Positions 44,133 to 53,517 of a stretch of 64,000 nucleotides of DNA are shown piece by piece. The stretch is from positions 811,001-875,000 of the forward strand of contig NZ_JAQFIL010000001.1 of assembly GCF_029504655.1 (NCBI RefSeq), given 5' to 3'. A program made the translations under genes and the position numbers. This DNA is from Catalinimonas alkaloidigena. Lineage in GTDB: Bacteria; Bacteroidota; Bacteroidia; Cytophagales; Cyclobacteriaceae. Position 1 is the first letter of the stretch, and each line of letters begins with the position of its first letter. Under the pieces are notes generated by a model. That model made no database searches and was not told the DNA's origin. It saw nothing but the letters and a program-made list of their open reading frames with translations.

Positions 44133-47100
44133 CTAGCGCTTAAGCGATGCCTTGCGCTTTTGTAGGTGTCTGATAAAAAAGAGAGCGATTATGATGAAAA
44201 TGCCCAGGCCCAGTCCTATGCTCCAGCCTGCATATTGGGTGGAGTTCAAATGGATTTCAGTATTGTCACCGGTAAGCACCAGTCCACCCCAGTAGTAAGG
44301 AGATTGTAAACTGCCTTCTGCTTTTTCTAAAAAAGAGAGCTTGGCAGCCCTTAGCGCTTCTGCTGCCGTCATATTGTCATGAAGATGCCTGTAAAAACCC
44401 TCTGCAATTTGGTTGGACTGCTGATCGTCTATGCTCCACAGACTGTAGATCACAGTAGGACATCCGGCGTAGCGGAAGGCGTGAGCGAGCGATAACACCC
44501 CTTCTCCACGGCGGTACTTCCCCAGGCCTGTTTCGCAAGCGGTAAGTACTGCCAGTTGGACATTTAGTGGCTTACTGTACAATTCGTACGCATACAGATA
44601 GCCATCCTGCTCTTGCTGAGGTTGTGGGGTGAGTGCCAGAAAACTGTAGAGTGGAGACTCATTCTGAAGGCGGGCGTGGGTACCAAAATGCAATACGCTG
44701 GCCTCATTTGCCTGAGTGAGTAAAAGCGTTTCGGTAGCCGACTGCTCAGTGAGGGAAGTGCCCCATCCTTCTTCCTGTAATTGCCTGGCAAATGCCAGGG
44801 ACCAGGGGGTACGGAGCCAGCTCAAAAAGGTAGAGTCAGCTTGCTGATGCTGCGGCAGTTGATCCAGATAGTTATTTTTGAGGTCCTGAGAGAAGCCCGG
44901 TGCTATGCCTAAAACGCCCTTCCCGGCACTACCCCTGACAGTATTTGAGCCTGCTAAGCTATGGCCGTAATACACGCAGTAGTCTCTGAGGAGCCAGGGC
45001 CAGGCTGCCATCGGACTTTCTTCTGCTGTTTGATGCGTGAGTAGCGTCTCAAAGTTTAGATAATGCAAAGGCCCGTCAGCCAGAATTTTAACCGGAGCAT
45101 CAGCAGGAATGTCCAGTGGCTGCCAAAGTTGTTGGTAGAGGAAATATCCTAATGCAGCCTTTTGCTTTGCTTTCCCCTCTTGCCGGTAAAGCTGCTGATA
45201 CTGCTGCAGAGAATCCTGCCAGCCGGCAGGCATATTGAGCCAGCTGGTTTTCAGTTGCCTGGGCTCTATTTGCACAGTCAGTAGGGCAGAGTCCAGATCA
45301 AAATAGGCAAGCGCAGTATACTTTTGTTCAGCTAAACGAGCCTGTATTTCCTTTTTCGTCGGAGGCTGAATGGCATAGCGGGCTTCATAATACTGAGGGT
45401 AATCCTGCTTCAGCTGTTGTTGAAGTTCCTGCCAGGATTGAAGGATGGACTGTTGTTGTATAGCGATTTCGGCAGCCTCTTCATTATTCTCACTGTCCTG
45501 CTGGCGCAGCAGAGAAAAGCGGAGCTGCTCCTTTAAGACCTGGCTCCGGGCTACCAGGGAATCGGGAACCCCGGCAAAGCTTATCGCCTGTCGATCTTTG
45601 AAAGCCAGCTGTATCGTAGCGCCCCGGCTGGCCTGTATGCAGTTGAGCAATAAGTTCTCCCATACCTCCTGATCACCCTGCTCATACGCTAAAGCCCGGT
45701 GGGCCAGGACCGCACTCTGCCGGTAAAGGGTCTGTAACTGGTCGGATACCGATTCATACAGAGATGCATCATTGTAGAGGGATTGAAAAGTAGGCAGCCA
45801 ATGCTGCACCGCAGTAAAAATATTGCTGGCAATATGCAGGTCTTCTTTCTTAATGTTATGGCCCTGCGCCAGAAACAAGCCCAGGTGAAAATTAACCAGG
45901 TCCAGCACTTTAGGACTGTACACACGGATTTGTAGGGTATCCAACTGCTTAAAATCAGTAATAGGCGCATTCATGCCGGAAGCGCCTCCCCAGGCCATAT
46001 GCAGATAATTTCGTAAGCTATCCTGCATCTGAAGCTGCTCGTAAGCGATGGCCAACTGAAGCAGGTTTTCCTGAGCGTGGTGGTGAGTAAGCCCAAATTT
46101 CTGATGATAGATGTTGAAGGCTTTTTTCCAGTAGGAGATAGCTTGTGCCTGTTGATCAAGCTCCCAGGCGATGCTGCCTAATTCATAAAGCGCATCTGCC
46201 CGTTTAGGATGATCAGCCCCTACTGTCTCTGCCCGTATTTGCTCCGACTGTGCAAAATAGCTTTTAGCCTGCTGCCAGTCCTTTCTTTCCTCTGCGATAA
46301 GCCCCAGGTTAAAAAAGCTTTGCGCGATTTCAGCGGTCTCAGTCTTGTATAAGTCTCTTTTTTCTGCCAAAGCCGCCGAAAACATAGAATCTGCTTTTAC
46401 ATATTGTTCCTGCTGATAATAGGCTGCTCCCAGTGCATCCCTGATGTTGGCACGCTGATAATCGGGATAGCTGATGAGGGTATCCGCGATTTCCCAGGCT
46501 TGCAGGTAGTACGATTCCGCCGTTTTGCTTTCGTTGAGGTTGAGGTACAAAAGCCCCAGGTTGACATAGTTTTGTGCCAGGGGCAGATATCTTTCTCCTT
46601 TTCGGTTGGAAACGATGGCTTTCAGCAAAAAGGTTTTGGCCTGCTGAGGATCACCCATATCCAGTAAATGGGTGCTATAGTTATTGGCGAGTACTGCAAT
46701 ATGGGGATGTTCTTCCGGGAGGTGGTGTTGGAGGATGGTCCAGGCTTCAGCGATGGCTGCCTCTGCCTCCTCCAGCTTTCCCAGGGCCGAGAGAATGATG
46801 TAAAGTGTATTGGCGCTGTAACCCAGTTCCTTATCTACCGGGTCCAGCACATTTTTTCTCAACTGATGCGCATGCTTCACCCACTTTTCCGCTTCTCCAT
46901 AAGCTCCGGCCTGCATAGACATAAAGCCTTTCAGTTCATAGTACTTTGCCAGCTGGAAAGAGTCTGTGGCTGCTCTTCCGAGTTCTGTGTCTATACTTTT
47001 GCGGGAGTATTCCATGGCCTGCTCCAGATCCCCTTCGCCCATATAGGTGTAGCCAATCTCATGGTATACCTTGCTCAGCAATGAAGGGTTAAGGGTGAGT

Positions 47101-47399
47101 GCTGAGGCAGACAAAATACCTTCCAGTATGCTTCTTCCCTCATCATATGCATACTGCTGAATGTAGCACTTTGCCTCCCAGTATTGGTAAAAAACTAAGC
47201 TGTCATTTTGTTCTTCAGATTGTTGATATGTAGCCAGTTGATGATAGGCTTCAGCGGCCTCGGCATAGCTTCCCTGCTGGTACAAATTATCGGCATACTC
47301 GCGTGAAACGTTTTGTGCAAAACAATGACTGTTGGCCAGTAAGAAAAGGAAGGTCAGCACCCAAAATAGCCTGCTATGGTTTTGATGGCATTGTTTCAC
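44133..47399 (-). CDS. Exported TPR-CHAT protease with C-terminal membrane anchor
   Basis: 1088 aa. Signal peptide (LFWVLTFLFLLANSHCFAQ), about ten TPR-type helix pairs (residues about 30-480), a helical linker, and a C-terminal CHAT caspase-like domain (about 745-1045). The catalytic dyad is visible: VLHFGTHARL (His908) and LTACETGLG (Cys955), with GEGVLSLAHAFRYAGCPTVIYSLWSIDD following as in the family. A helix near 1056-1080 (YAGWSIGLGLGIFIIIALFFI) and a basic tail anchor it, so the protease faces the periplasm. CHAT enzymes are separase/caspase-like proteases. It lies upstream of the YDKGLQM paralogs but has no GATGACC promoter, so it may be constitutive and act as a sensor or processor for the regulon; this is inference. 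Confidence 0.88.
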   Translation of the reverse strand: MKQCHQNHSRLFWVLTFLFLLANSHCFAQNVSREYADNLYQQGSYAEAAEAYHQLATYQQSEEQNDSLVFYQYWEAKCYIQQYAYDEGRSILEGILSASALTLNPSLLSKVYHEIGYTYMGEGDLEQAMEYSRKSIDTELGRAATDSFQLAKYYELKGFMSMQAGAYGEAEKWVKHAHQLRKNVLDPVDKELGYSANTLYIILSALGKLEEAEAAIAEAWTILQHHLPEEHPHIAVLANNYSTHLLDMGDPQQAKTFLLKAIVSNRKGERYLPLAQNYVNLGLLYLNLNESKTAESYYLQAWEIADTLISYPDYQRANIRDALGAAYYQQEQYVKADSMFSAALAEKRDLYKTETAEIAQSFFNLGLIAEERKDWQQAKSYFAQSEQIRAETVGADHPKRADALYELGSIAWELDQQAQAISYWKKAFNIYHQKFGLTHHHAQENLLQLAIAYEQLQMQDSLRNYLHMAWGGASGMNAPITDFKQLDTLQIRVYSPKVLDLVNFHLGLFLAQGHNIKKEDLHIASNIFTAVQHWLPTFQSLYNDASLYESVSDQLQTLYRQSAVLAHRALAYEQGDQEVWENLLLNCIQASRGATIQLAFKDRQAISFAGVPDSLVARSQVLKEQLRFSLLRQQDSENNEEAAEIAIQQQSILQSWQELQQQLKQDYPQYYEARYAIQPPTKKEIQARLAEQKYTALAYFDLDSALLTVQIEPRQLKTSWLNMPAGWQDSLQQYQQLYRQEGKAKQKAALGYFLYQQLWQPLDIPADAPVKILADGPLHYLNFETLLTHQTAEESPMAAWPWLLRDYCVYYGHSLAGSNTVRGSAGKGVLGIAPGFSQDLKNNYLDQLPQHQQADSTFLSWLRTPWSLAFARQLQEEGWGTSLTEQSATETLLLTQANEASVLHFGTHARLQNESPLYSFLALTPQPQQEQDGYLYAYELYSKPLNVQLAVLTACETGLGKYRRGEGVLSLAHAFRYAGCPTVIYSLWSIDDQQSNQIAEGFYRHLHDNMTAAEALRAAKLSFLEKAEGSLQSPYYWGGLVLTGDNTEIHLNSTQYAGWSIGLGLGIFIIIALFFIRHLQKRKASLKR

Positions 47400-47497
47400 A
47401 TCCTAAGAAACTAAATTGAAGCTATATTCGCAATAGTTTACAGCTGAACGTTCAGGATAAAGGCAGATTATTATTAGCTAAAAAAACTAAAACCTGA

Positions 47498-47767
47498 TTA
47501 TCAAGTCCGATCCTGAAAAGTGTGCTGGAGTTTAATGAGAAGAAAATAGTAGGGCGGGAATTCAGGGATGTCTATACTTTTTTTCCTGAGCATCATATTT
47601 ATAAGGCAGTCTTGAGGAAGGTCAGTGACAGGAATGGTACAATCGGCAACGCTTTGCTCAAAAGGTATTGCATCGTGCTTGACTATGCCTAAGAGACCAT
47701 CTACACAAAGGAAGATCATGGCGAAAGACCTGGCTTTACAAAACTCTTTGCCGAGAATGTCAAATAA
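47498..47767 (+). pseudogene. Decayed C-terminal fragment, retropepsin-like aspartyl protease family
   Basis: In the 476-bp gap before the acylase gene a plus-strand frame reads LSSPILKSVLEFNEKKIVGR then KAVLRKVSDRNGTIGNALLK and RYCIVLDYA, stops at TAA 47690-47692, and continues in frame ETIYTKEDHGERPGFTKLFA to TAA 47765-47767. IGNALLKRYxxxxDYxxxxIY is the usual C-terminal pattern of bacterial retropepsin-like aspartyl proteases. The N-terminal catalytic part is missing and there is an internal stop, so only a remnant is left. The minus-strand 72-codon ORF here is its shadow. Confidence 0.55.
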
Positions 47768-47875
47768 TAATGCTCAACAGAGAAATAGAAAAAACACATA
47801 AATTCCTCAAGCAATCTATTCATTTGTACCTAAACCTGCTTTGAATTATCTTACCGGCTTACTAACTGCCCAACT

Positions 47876-50065
47876 ATGAAAAGCTATTGTTTTCTGCTGC
47901 TATTTATTGCTTTTGTAATATCGTGTAAACAAAATCAGGAAGAATCAAGAATAAAAGCCTGGAAGGCTCAGGCTGAGAATATTAGCATCATACGCGATGA
48001 TTTTGGTGTACCTCATATCTATGGCAAGACGGATGCGGACGCGGTTTTTGGAATGATTTACGCTCAGTGCGAAGATGACTTCAATAGGGTAGAGATGAAT
48101 TATATTACGGCTATCGGACGACTGGCAGAAGTGGAAGGGGAGGAAGCACTTTTTAATGATCTGCGTGCCCGGCTTTACATGACCGAAGCCGAAGCCAAGG
48201 CCTACTACGAAGCTAGTCCTGACTGGCTCAAAAAACTTTGTGATGCCTTTGCGGATGGTGCCAATTACTATCTGCATACCCATCCTGAAGTGCAGCCCAG
48301 ACTGATCACCCGCTTTGAACCCTGGATGCCTATGTACTTCAGCGAAGGTTCCATCGGAGGAGATATTGAAAGAATCTCTACCAGAAGGCTTCAGGCATTC
48401 TATGAAGAAAACCAATCGCTGGCCCTGAATGAATTTGGAGATGGGCTGGTACATCCCGATCCTTTTGAAGAACCCCAGGGTTCCAATGGTTTTGCAATTT
48501 CTCCGGAACTCACTAAGTCGGGAAATGCCATGTTGCTGATTAACCCGCATACCTCATTTTTCTTCAGAGGTGAGACGCATATGGTCAGTGAAGAAGGACT
48601 GAATGCTTACGGTGCCGTTACCTGGGGGCAGTTTTTTGTCTATCAGGGCTTCAACGAAAAGACTGGCTGGATGCATACTTCTACCCGCACAGACTGTATA
48701 GATGAGTTTCTGGAAACTGTAGTGGAAGAAGATGGGCAGCTCATGTATAAGTATGGAGATGAAATGAGGCCGGTAGAAGTATCGGAAGTAAGCCTTTTTT
48801 ATAAAGATGGAGAAGAGGTAAAAAGCAGGACTTTCCCGATGTACCGCACACACCATGGCCCAATCGTCAGGAAGCAGGACGAGCATTGGGTAGCGACCAG
48901 CATCATGTGGAAACCCATAGAGGCGTTTACACAATCCTACACCCGCACCAAAACTACTGGCTATGACTCTTTTCATGAGATGATGGCCATCAGTACCAAC
49001 TCTTCAAACAATACGGTCTATGCTGATGCTGAAGGAAACATCGCTTACTATCATGGAAATTTTGTGCCTAAAAGAGACACCAGCTTCAACTATGCTCAGC
49101 CAGTGGACGGCAGCAACCCGGCTACCGACTGGCAGGAACCTCATCCGCTCAGCGAGCAGCTTACCCTACTGAATCCACAGAATGGCTGGATACAGAACTG
49201 TAATTCCACGCCTTTCACCGCCGCAGCAGAGTTCAGCCCCAGGCGGGAAGACTTTCCTGCTTACCTGGCTCCTGATGATGAAAATTTCCGAGGCATACAG
49301 GCGGTAAGGGTTTTGACAGGCCAAAAAGATGTTACGCTGGATAAACTCATTAAGGTCGCTTATGATCCTTATCTGACTGCTTTTGAGATGTTGATTCCCG
49401 GCCTGCTGGAAGCTTATGATGGGGCAGGGCAGGATATGCCTGAGCTAAGTGCAGCGATTGATACACTCAGAAATTGGGATTATACCGTTTCTGGAAATTC
49501 AGTAGCCATGTCATTGGCTGTCTACTATGGGCAGCACTATCTGAAGGCGTCTACCGCACCTGAAGGTTTGAATTATATTGAAAGGGTTGCCTATTACGGA
49601 GAAGGGTCTCCTTATAAGGAGCGTTTACAAATCTTTGCTGAAGCCAGGCAAAATCTGGAAGATGACTTTGGGCAGTGGCAAACCGAATGGCGGGAGATCA
49701 ACCGTTATCAGCGGTTGAACGGTGATATTCAGCAGCCTTTTGACGATGATAAACCCAGTGTAGGTGTACCCATGGCTTCTTCCCGCTGGGGTGCTTTAGC
49801 CTCATTTGGCGCACGTACTTATCCGGGCACCAAGCGGATGTACGGAACTTCAGGCAACAGCTTCGTGGCCGTGGTAGAGTTTGGCGATAAAGTAAAAGCC
49901 AAGAGCCTGCTGGCGGGAGGGCAAAGTGGCGACCCCAACTCCCCGCACTTTGACGATCAGGTAGATATGTATGTGGATGCTGAGTTCAAAGATGTCGCTT
50001 ATTACCGCGAAGATGTAGAGGCCAGGGCTGCGAAGACCTATTATCCGGGACAAATAAAGGAATAG
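47876..50065 (+). CDS. Penicillin/acyl-homoserine-lactone acylase family lipoprotein
   Basis: 729 aa N-terminal nucleophile hydrolase. MKSYCFLLLFIAFVISC is a lipoprotein signal (lipobox VISC). The alpha chain region begins ISIIRDDFGVPHIYGKTDADAVFGMIYAQCEDDFNRVE; autocleavage should occur before Ser203 in PQGSNGFAISPELT, freeing the nucleophile. NPHTSFFF and later STNSSNNTVYADAEGNIAYYHGNF are family motifs. The class hydrolyses amide bonds, including penicillins and acyl-homoserine lactones; the natural substrate here is unknown. Single gene, tail to tail with the zinc-ribbon peptidase. Confidence 0.88.
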   Translation: MKSYCFLLLFIAFVISCKQNQEESRIKAWKAQAENISIIRDDFGVPHIYGKTDADAVFGMIYAQCEDDFNRVEMNYITAIGRLAEVEGEEALFNDLRARLYMTEAEAKAYYEASPDWLKKLCDAFADGANYYLHTHPEVQPRLITRFEPWMPMYFSEGSIGGDIERISTRRLQAFYEENQSLALNEFGDGLVHPDPFEEPQGSNGFAISPELTKSGNAMLLINPHTSFFFRGETHMVSEEGLNAYGAVTWGQFFVYQGFNEKTGWMHTSTRTDCIDEFLETVVEEDGQLMYKYGDEMRPVEVSEVSLFYKDGEEVKSRTFPMYRTHHGPIVRKQDEHWVATSIMWKPIEAFTQSYTRTKTTGYDSFHEMMAISTNSSNNTVYADAEGNIAYYHGNFVPKRDTSFNYAQPVDGSNPATDWQEPHPLSEQLTLLNPQNGWIQNCNSTPFTAAAEFSPRREDFPAYLAPDDENFRGIQAVRVLTGQKDVTLDKLIKVAYDPYLTAFEMLIPGLLEAYDGAGQDMPELSAAIDTLRNWDYTVSGNSVAMSLAVYYGQHYLKASTAPEGLNYIERVAYYGEGSPYKERLQIFAEARQNLEDDFGQWQTEWREINRYQRLNGDIQQPFDDDKPSVGVPMASSRWGALASFGARTYPGTKRMYGTSGNSFVAVVEFGDKVKAKSLLAGGQSGDPNSPHFDDQVDMYVDAEFKDVAYYREDVEARAAKTYYPGQIKE

Positions 50066-50094
50066 CTTCTTCGCCCCGGAAGGTATTCAGACGT

Positions 50095-51144
50095 TTATTT
50101 CTGCGCATGACATACCTGATGTACAAAGCGCAGCTTTTCAATCACAGGAGGCGGTATCACAAAAGGGTACATATCCGCTTGTCCCATGCTTCGATTGATG
50201 CTGTTCATCGCAAAAGTGAGTGGCAACCATAAATTGATGATATCGTCAAAGTTTGTCAGTGTGTAGGGATTGATATCCATATTGGCATCCATACTATCAT
50301 CTTGTTCGGCCGCCTGGGGAGAAACCTGTAAGCCGAAAGCGTAGGCAGTTTCCAGTGTGTCTAAGAGATGGAGGTAATGAGCCCAGGTCTCTGCCCAGTC
50401 TTCCCAGGGGTGGGCAGTAGCATATTCGCTGATAAAATTCTCCTTCCAGTTTGAGGGAGGCCCTTGTTGATAATGCCTTTTGAGTGCTTCGCTATAATCC
50501 TGGCGCTCATCGCCAAATAAACTGCGAAATGAAGAAAGAAAGTTAGAGTTGGCAATGAGCCTGTCCCAATAGTAATGTCCGACCTCGTGCCTGAAATGTC
50601 CGAGCAGGGTACGGTAAGGCTCTCCCATCTCCTCACGCCTTTTGGCACGCTCAGCGTCATCAGCTTCGGCAATGTTGAGTGTGATTAACCCTTGGTCATG
50701 TCCGGTAAGCACTGCTTCTTGCCGATCTGCTTTGAAGTCAAAGGCTAAGCCGGTTTCAGACTGTTGGGTTTTGCTTATAAGCGGAAGGTGTAAGCATAAC
50801 AAAGTGTAGATCAGCCGGTGTTTTGCTAATTCCATCTTTTGCCAAAGCTGCATATGGTTTGCTTCCTGTAAATTAGGTATTGTATGATTCAATTGGCATG
50901 CTTCGCAAAAAGGATCTTCTTGCTTAACAGGAATTAACCAGTTGCAAGCCTGATGCTGCGCATTCTCACAGTAACGGTACTGCTCAGACTTTCTGGGCAG
51001 GCTAAAGGTATTGCCAGGCTGAGCAGGTAGCGTGTACAGCTCCATGTCCTCTGCCAAAAAACCAAGTGTGCTTCCACAGCTTTCGCAGCGAGTATTTTCA
51101 AAATACAACAACTGCCCACATTGCTTACAGGTGAATAATTTCAT
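50095..51144 (-). CDS. Zinc-ribbon putative metallopeptidase (Peptidase_Mx-like)
   Basis: 349 aa cytosolic protein. It begins with a zinc ribbon (FTCKQCGQLLYFENTRCESCG), then a second Cys cluster (YCENAQHQACN and DPFCEACQLN). The catalytic part has GHFRHEVGHYYWDRLI with HEVGH (His186, Glu187, His190), and YATAHPWEDWAETWAHYLHLLDTLETA holds the third-ligand region. This is the layout of the putative zinc-binding metallopeptidase family PF15887. Function unknown; proteolysis is inferred from the motif. The ISAs1 insertion lies 137 bp upstream of its start. Confidence 0.82.
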   Translation of the reverse strand: MKLFTCKQCGQLLYFENTRCESCGSTLGFLAEDMELYTLPAQPGNTFSLPRKSEQYRYCENAQHQACNWLIPVKQEDPFCEACQLNHTIPNLQEANHMQLWQKMELAKHRLIYTLLCLHLPLISKTQQSETGLAFDFKADRQEAVLTGHDQGLITLNIAEADDAERAKRREEMGEPYRTLLGHFRHEVGHYYWDRLIANSNFLSSFRSLFGDERQDYSEALKRHYQQGPPSNWKENFISEYATAHPWEDWAETWAHYLHLLDTLETAYAFGLQVSPQAAEQDDSMDANMDINPYTLTNFDDIINLWLPLTFAMNSINRSMGQADMYPFVIPPPVIEKLRFVHQVCHAQK

Positions 51145-51280
51145 ATGGCTAAAAATTGAAGGCCTATAATGTAAATACTGAATATAAGCGGTAAATATCA
51201 GATTAAGTTTGATATTTCCTGTAAATATTTTTAAGTGGGCAAATGCTCATTATAATGATGCTGAGTAAACCTTAATTTTC

Positions 51281-52490
51281 ATGTTAATACAGGTTAAACG
51301 CATTTAATTTTTAGTCAAGTTTTTAAGAATGTTTAGCAGATAATTATCATCCCAACCTGCTGTCTTTCTTCTGTTCTTCACGCTTTCCTTATCTTGAACT
51401 TGATTGAGCAGTTGCAGAGCTAACTTCCGAGCGGTTGTCATATTCTCAGCAGCATTGCCTGTTTTAGTTCTACTCATATCTTCTCGGAATACAACATCAA
51501 GTTTCCAATGCAGATGATTTTCAATGCTCCAATGATTTCTAATGAGTTTATTAAACTCTTTAGCAGTAACCTCTAAACTGCTTAAATAGAAGCGGTTTTC
51601 ATAGGTAATTTTTCCACCCTTTTCCCGGTTTGCTTCCACCATTATGATTGACTTTAAATGTTTCCATTCTGATAAATCATCTAGTAATGCAAGCTGGGTT
51701 TCCACATAACAGACTCTCTTCTCAATGCGGCCACTACCAAAATCTATCCACTCATCAAAGCACATATGCTTTTTTCTTTTACTCATCCAGTCTGTAATCT
51801 GCTCATACATATGCTTATGATCTTTCTTGATAGCTATCAAATAGTCTCCTCCTTTCTCTATAATTAAATCGCACGGCGAACCGTCTGCATTCTTGAGCTG
51901 GCAACCGGCTGCATCACTGCTCACTAAGGAGCCTTCCAAATCCAAAGACTTCAACAATTCAGGAATAGCGGTCTTTTCATTGCTTTTAGCATCTACTTTT
52001 TCCTGACCTAATATCAAGTGGTGTTCGGCTACCCAGGCACTTAATATACAAATGCCGCTCTTCTTAAAGCCTGACTTTGCTGTACCGCAAAGCACCTTAC
52101 CATCCACGTTGATTTGGACAATACTACTTTTGATAAACCCTAATAACTCCTTAGACCAACGATACAGGCAACCTCCAAAAGCTGATTTGTCCATATATTT
52201 GAACACGCGATTAAAAGTGTCATGAGAGGGAATACCATTCGGTAGCTCTAAAAATCCTCTCAAGAATACCTCCTTTCGTTTACCATAGGCTTCTATCTCT
52301 TCAAAATCATCTGCTCCACTTACTATCGCACATAAGGCTATGACTAAAATATCTACCAGATTATGCTTCTTGCGCCGATTTATCCTAAAATCAGGAACGC
52401 TTCCAAAAACCTTTTGCCAATTCATCTGGCAAAGTTAGCTCTCTCCTCTTTTTTTACATACGTTTAAATGCGTTTAACCTGATGTTAATA
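51281..52490 (-). mobile_element. Complete ISAs1-family insertion sequence with 9-bp target duplication
   Basis: The element runs from 51290 to 52481 (1192 bp). Its ends are a perfect 18-bp inverted repeat, CAGGTTAAACGCATTTAA (51290-51307) and its complement (52464-52481). The target nonamer ATGTTAATA is present on both sides (51281-51289 and 52482-52490). One transposase gene fills it. Perfect repeats and duplication indicate a recent, intact insertion into the gap between the zinc-ribbon peptidase gene and the exonuclease-like gene; no gene is broken. Confidence 0.93.
51304..52425 (-). CDS. ISAs1-family transposase
   Basis: 373 aa DDE transposase. Motifs: QINVDGKVLCGTAK (first Asp), GSLVSSDAAGCQ (second Asp) and RNHWSIENHLHWKLDVVFREDMSRTKTGNAAENM (Glu, with the W-x-IE-x-LHW-LDV-F-ED signature of the ISAs1 group). 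The N-terminus NWQKVFGSVPDFRINRRKKHNLVDILVIALCAIVSGADDFEEIE is also typical (DDE_Tnp_1-assoc). Full length, without frameshift, so probably active. Confidence 0.95.
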   Translation of the reverse strand: MNWQKVFGSVPDFRINRRKKHNLVDILVIALCAIVSGADDFEEIEAYGKRKEVFLRGFLELPNGIPSHDTFNRVFKYMDKSAFGGCLYRWSKELLGFIKSSIVQINVDGKVLCGTAKSGFKKSGICILSAWVAEHHLILGQEKVDAKSNEKTAIPELLKSLDLEGSLVSSDAAGCQLKNADGSPCDLIIEKGGDYLIAIKKDHKHMYEQITDWMSKRKKHMCFDEWIDFGSGRIEKRVCYVETQLALLDDLSEWKHLKSIIMVEANREKGGKITYENRFYLSSLEVTAKEFNKLIRNHWSIENHLHWKLDVVFREDMSRTKTGNAAENMTTARKLALQLLNQVQDKESVKNRRKTAGWDDNYLLNILKNLTKN

Positions 52491-52656
52491 GAAGTTTTAC
52501 CCTTGCTAATCAAGATATGTTAACTGTGTAATGGCGAGAACAAAGGAAATAAAAGGAGCTTGAAAGTATCTAAGCTTTCAAGATTATAGGCAGATGATTC
52601 CAAGCCAATAAAAAATATAATTCCTTGAGAGCAATAGGTAATACTTCAGTGGGGAG

Positions 52657-53517
52657 TTATTTAAATTCTGCCATGACCGGCAGGTGATCGCTTAAAGCAA
52701 AAGAGCGCTCATCCAGGAGGTTGGTGCGGAAGTTACCTTCATACATAACTTTACAGCGCAGTAGTCTTTTGCCCAATGCTTCATTTACCCAAATGTAGTC
52801 TACCGTTCGGTTAGGAACAGTGCTTTTAATGGTATTCCTTTGTTCCACTCCTTTAGCCATATAACAGTCTTTGAGCCCTGCTTCTTTCCATCGCGCATAC
52901 TCATTTTGTATTGGCTCATGATTGAGGTCTCCCTGAAAGATAAAGTTGCGTTTATCTTTTGCATCAGCCTTAATCACTTTCAGCACTTCTTTCACCTCCT
53001 GCTCACGAATTACATCATCACTGGGATGCAAATGAGCGCTGTAGATCATCAGTTCTTCATCAGCAGTTTTGAGCAGGGCTTTGCCCCAATGCCGGGAAAA
53101 AAGATCACCGGGTTCTTTTTTTTCCACCAAGGGGCAGTTTTGGGTGGAGACAATTTCAAATTTAGTCAGCAAGGCTCCCGGAAATCCGCCGGGGAAATAA
53201 GTGTAGTCCATGTCTAGTTTTCGGGCCACTTTGCTCACCTCACTTTCAGCAGGCGCTTCCTGAAAAGTAATAATATCCGGGCGATATATGGCCATCTCTA
53301 AGGCCATCCTTTCAGGCATTTGAGCATGTACATCTTTTAAAATAAACTGTGTGTCGTCTGTCTTGGGATAGCCCTGAAAGGCATATACATTATAGGTGAT
53401 GGTGGTAATCTTTTTTTTAGGAAACCATTGCCAGCTTCTGGCTGACAGCGTGCCGGATGCCATAGCTAAATTGGTTAGGGTGAATAATGTGTTTTCAATA
53501 AATTTCCGTCTTTTCAT
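52657..53517 (-). CDS. Exported endonuclease/exonuclease/phosphatase family protein
   Basis: 286 aa. MKRRKFIENTLFTLTNLAMASGTLSA looks like an export signal (KRRKF, Tat-like but without a perfect motif). The body follows the EEP fold: TITYNVYAFQ, DIITFQEAPAES (metal-binding Glu), IYSAHLHPSDD (His), IFQGDLNHEP (Asp/Asn) and ALSDHLPVMAEF (Asp-His). Members hydrolyse phosphodiesters in nucleic acids, lipids or sugars; the substrate is open. Divergent from the enolase-family gene, with a 162-bp palindromic repeat between them. Confidence 0.82.
   Translation of the reverse strand: MKRRKFIENTLFTLTNLAMASGTLSARSWQWFPKKKITTITYNVYAFQGYPKTDDTQFILKDVHAQMPERMALEMAIYRPDIITFQEAPAESEVSKVARKLDMDYTYFPGGFPGALLTKFEIVSTQNCPLVEKKEPGDLFSRHWGKALLKTADEELMIYSAHLHPSDDVIREQEVKEVLKVIKADAKDKRNFIFQGDLNHEPIQNEYARWKEAGLKDCYMAKGVEQRNTIKSTVPNRTVDYIWVNEALGKRLLRCKVMYEGNFRTNLLDERSFALSDHLPVMAEFK

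Noticed and set aside
47501..47719. Minus-strand 72-codon ORF
   Set aside because: It overlaps the plus-strand aspartyl-protease-like remnant and has no signal, promoter or recognisable domain.
21261..52481. Idea that the 100-bp hairpin element was mobilized by the ISAs1 transposase in this window
   Set aside because: Both make 9-bp duplications, but the terminal sequences (TATACTACGG versus CAGGTTAAAC) are unrelated.
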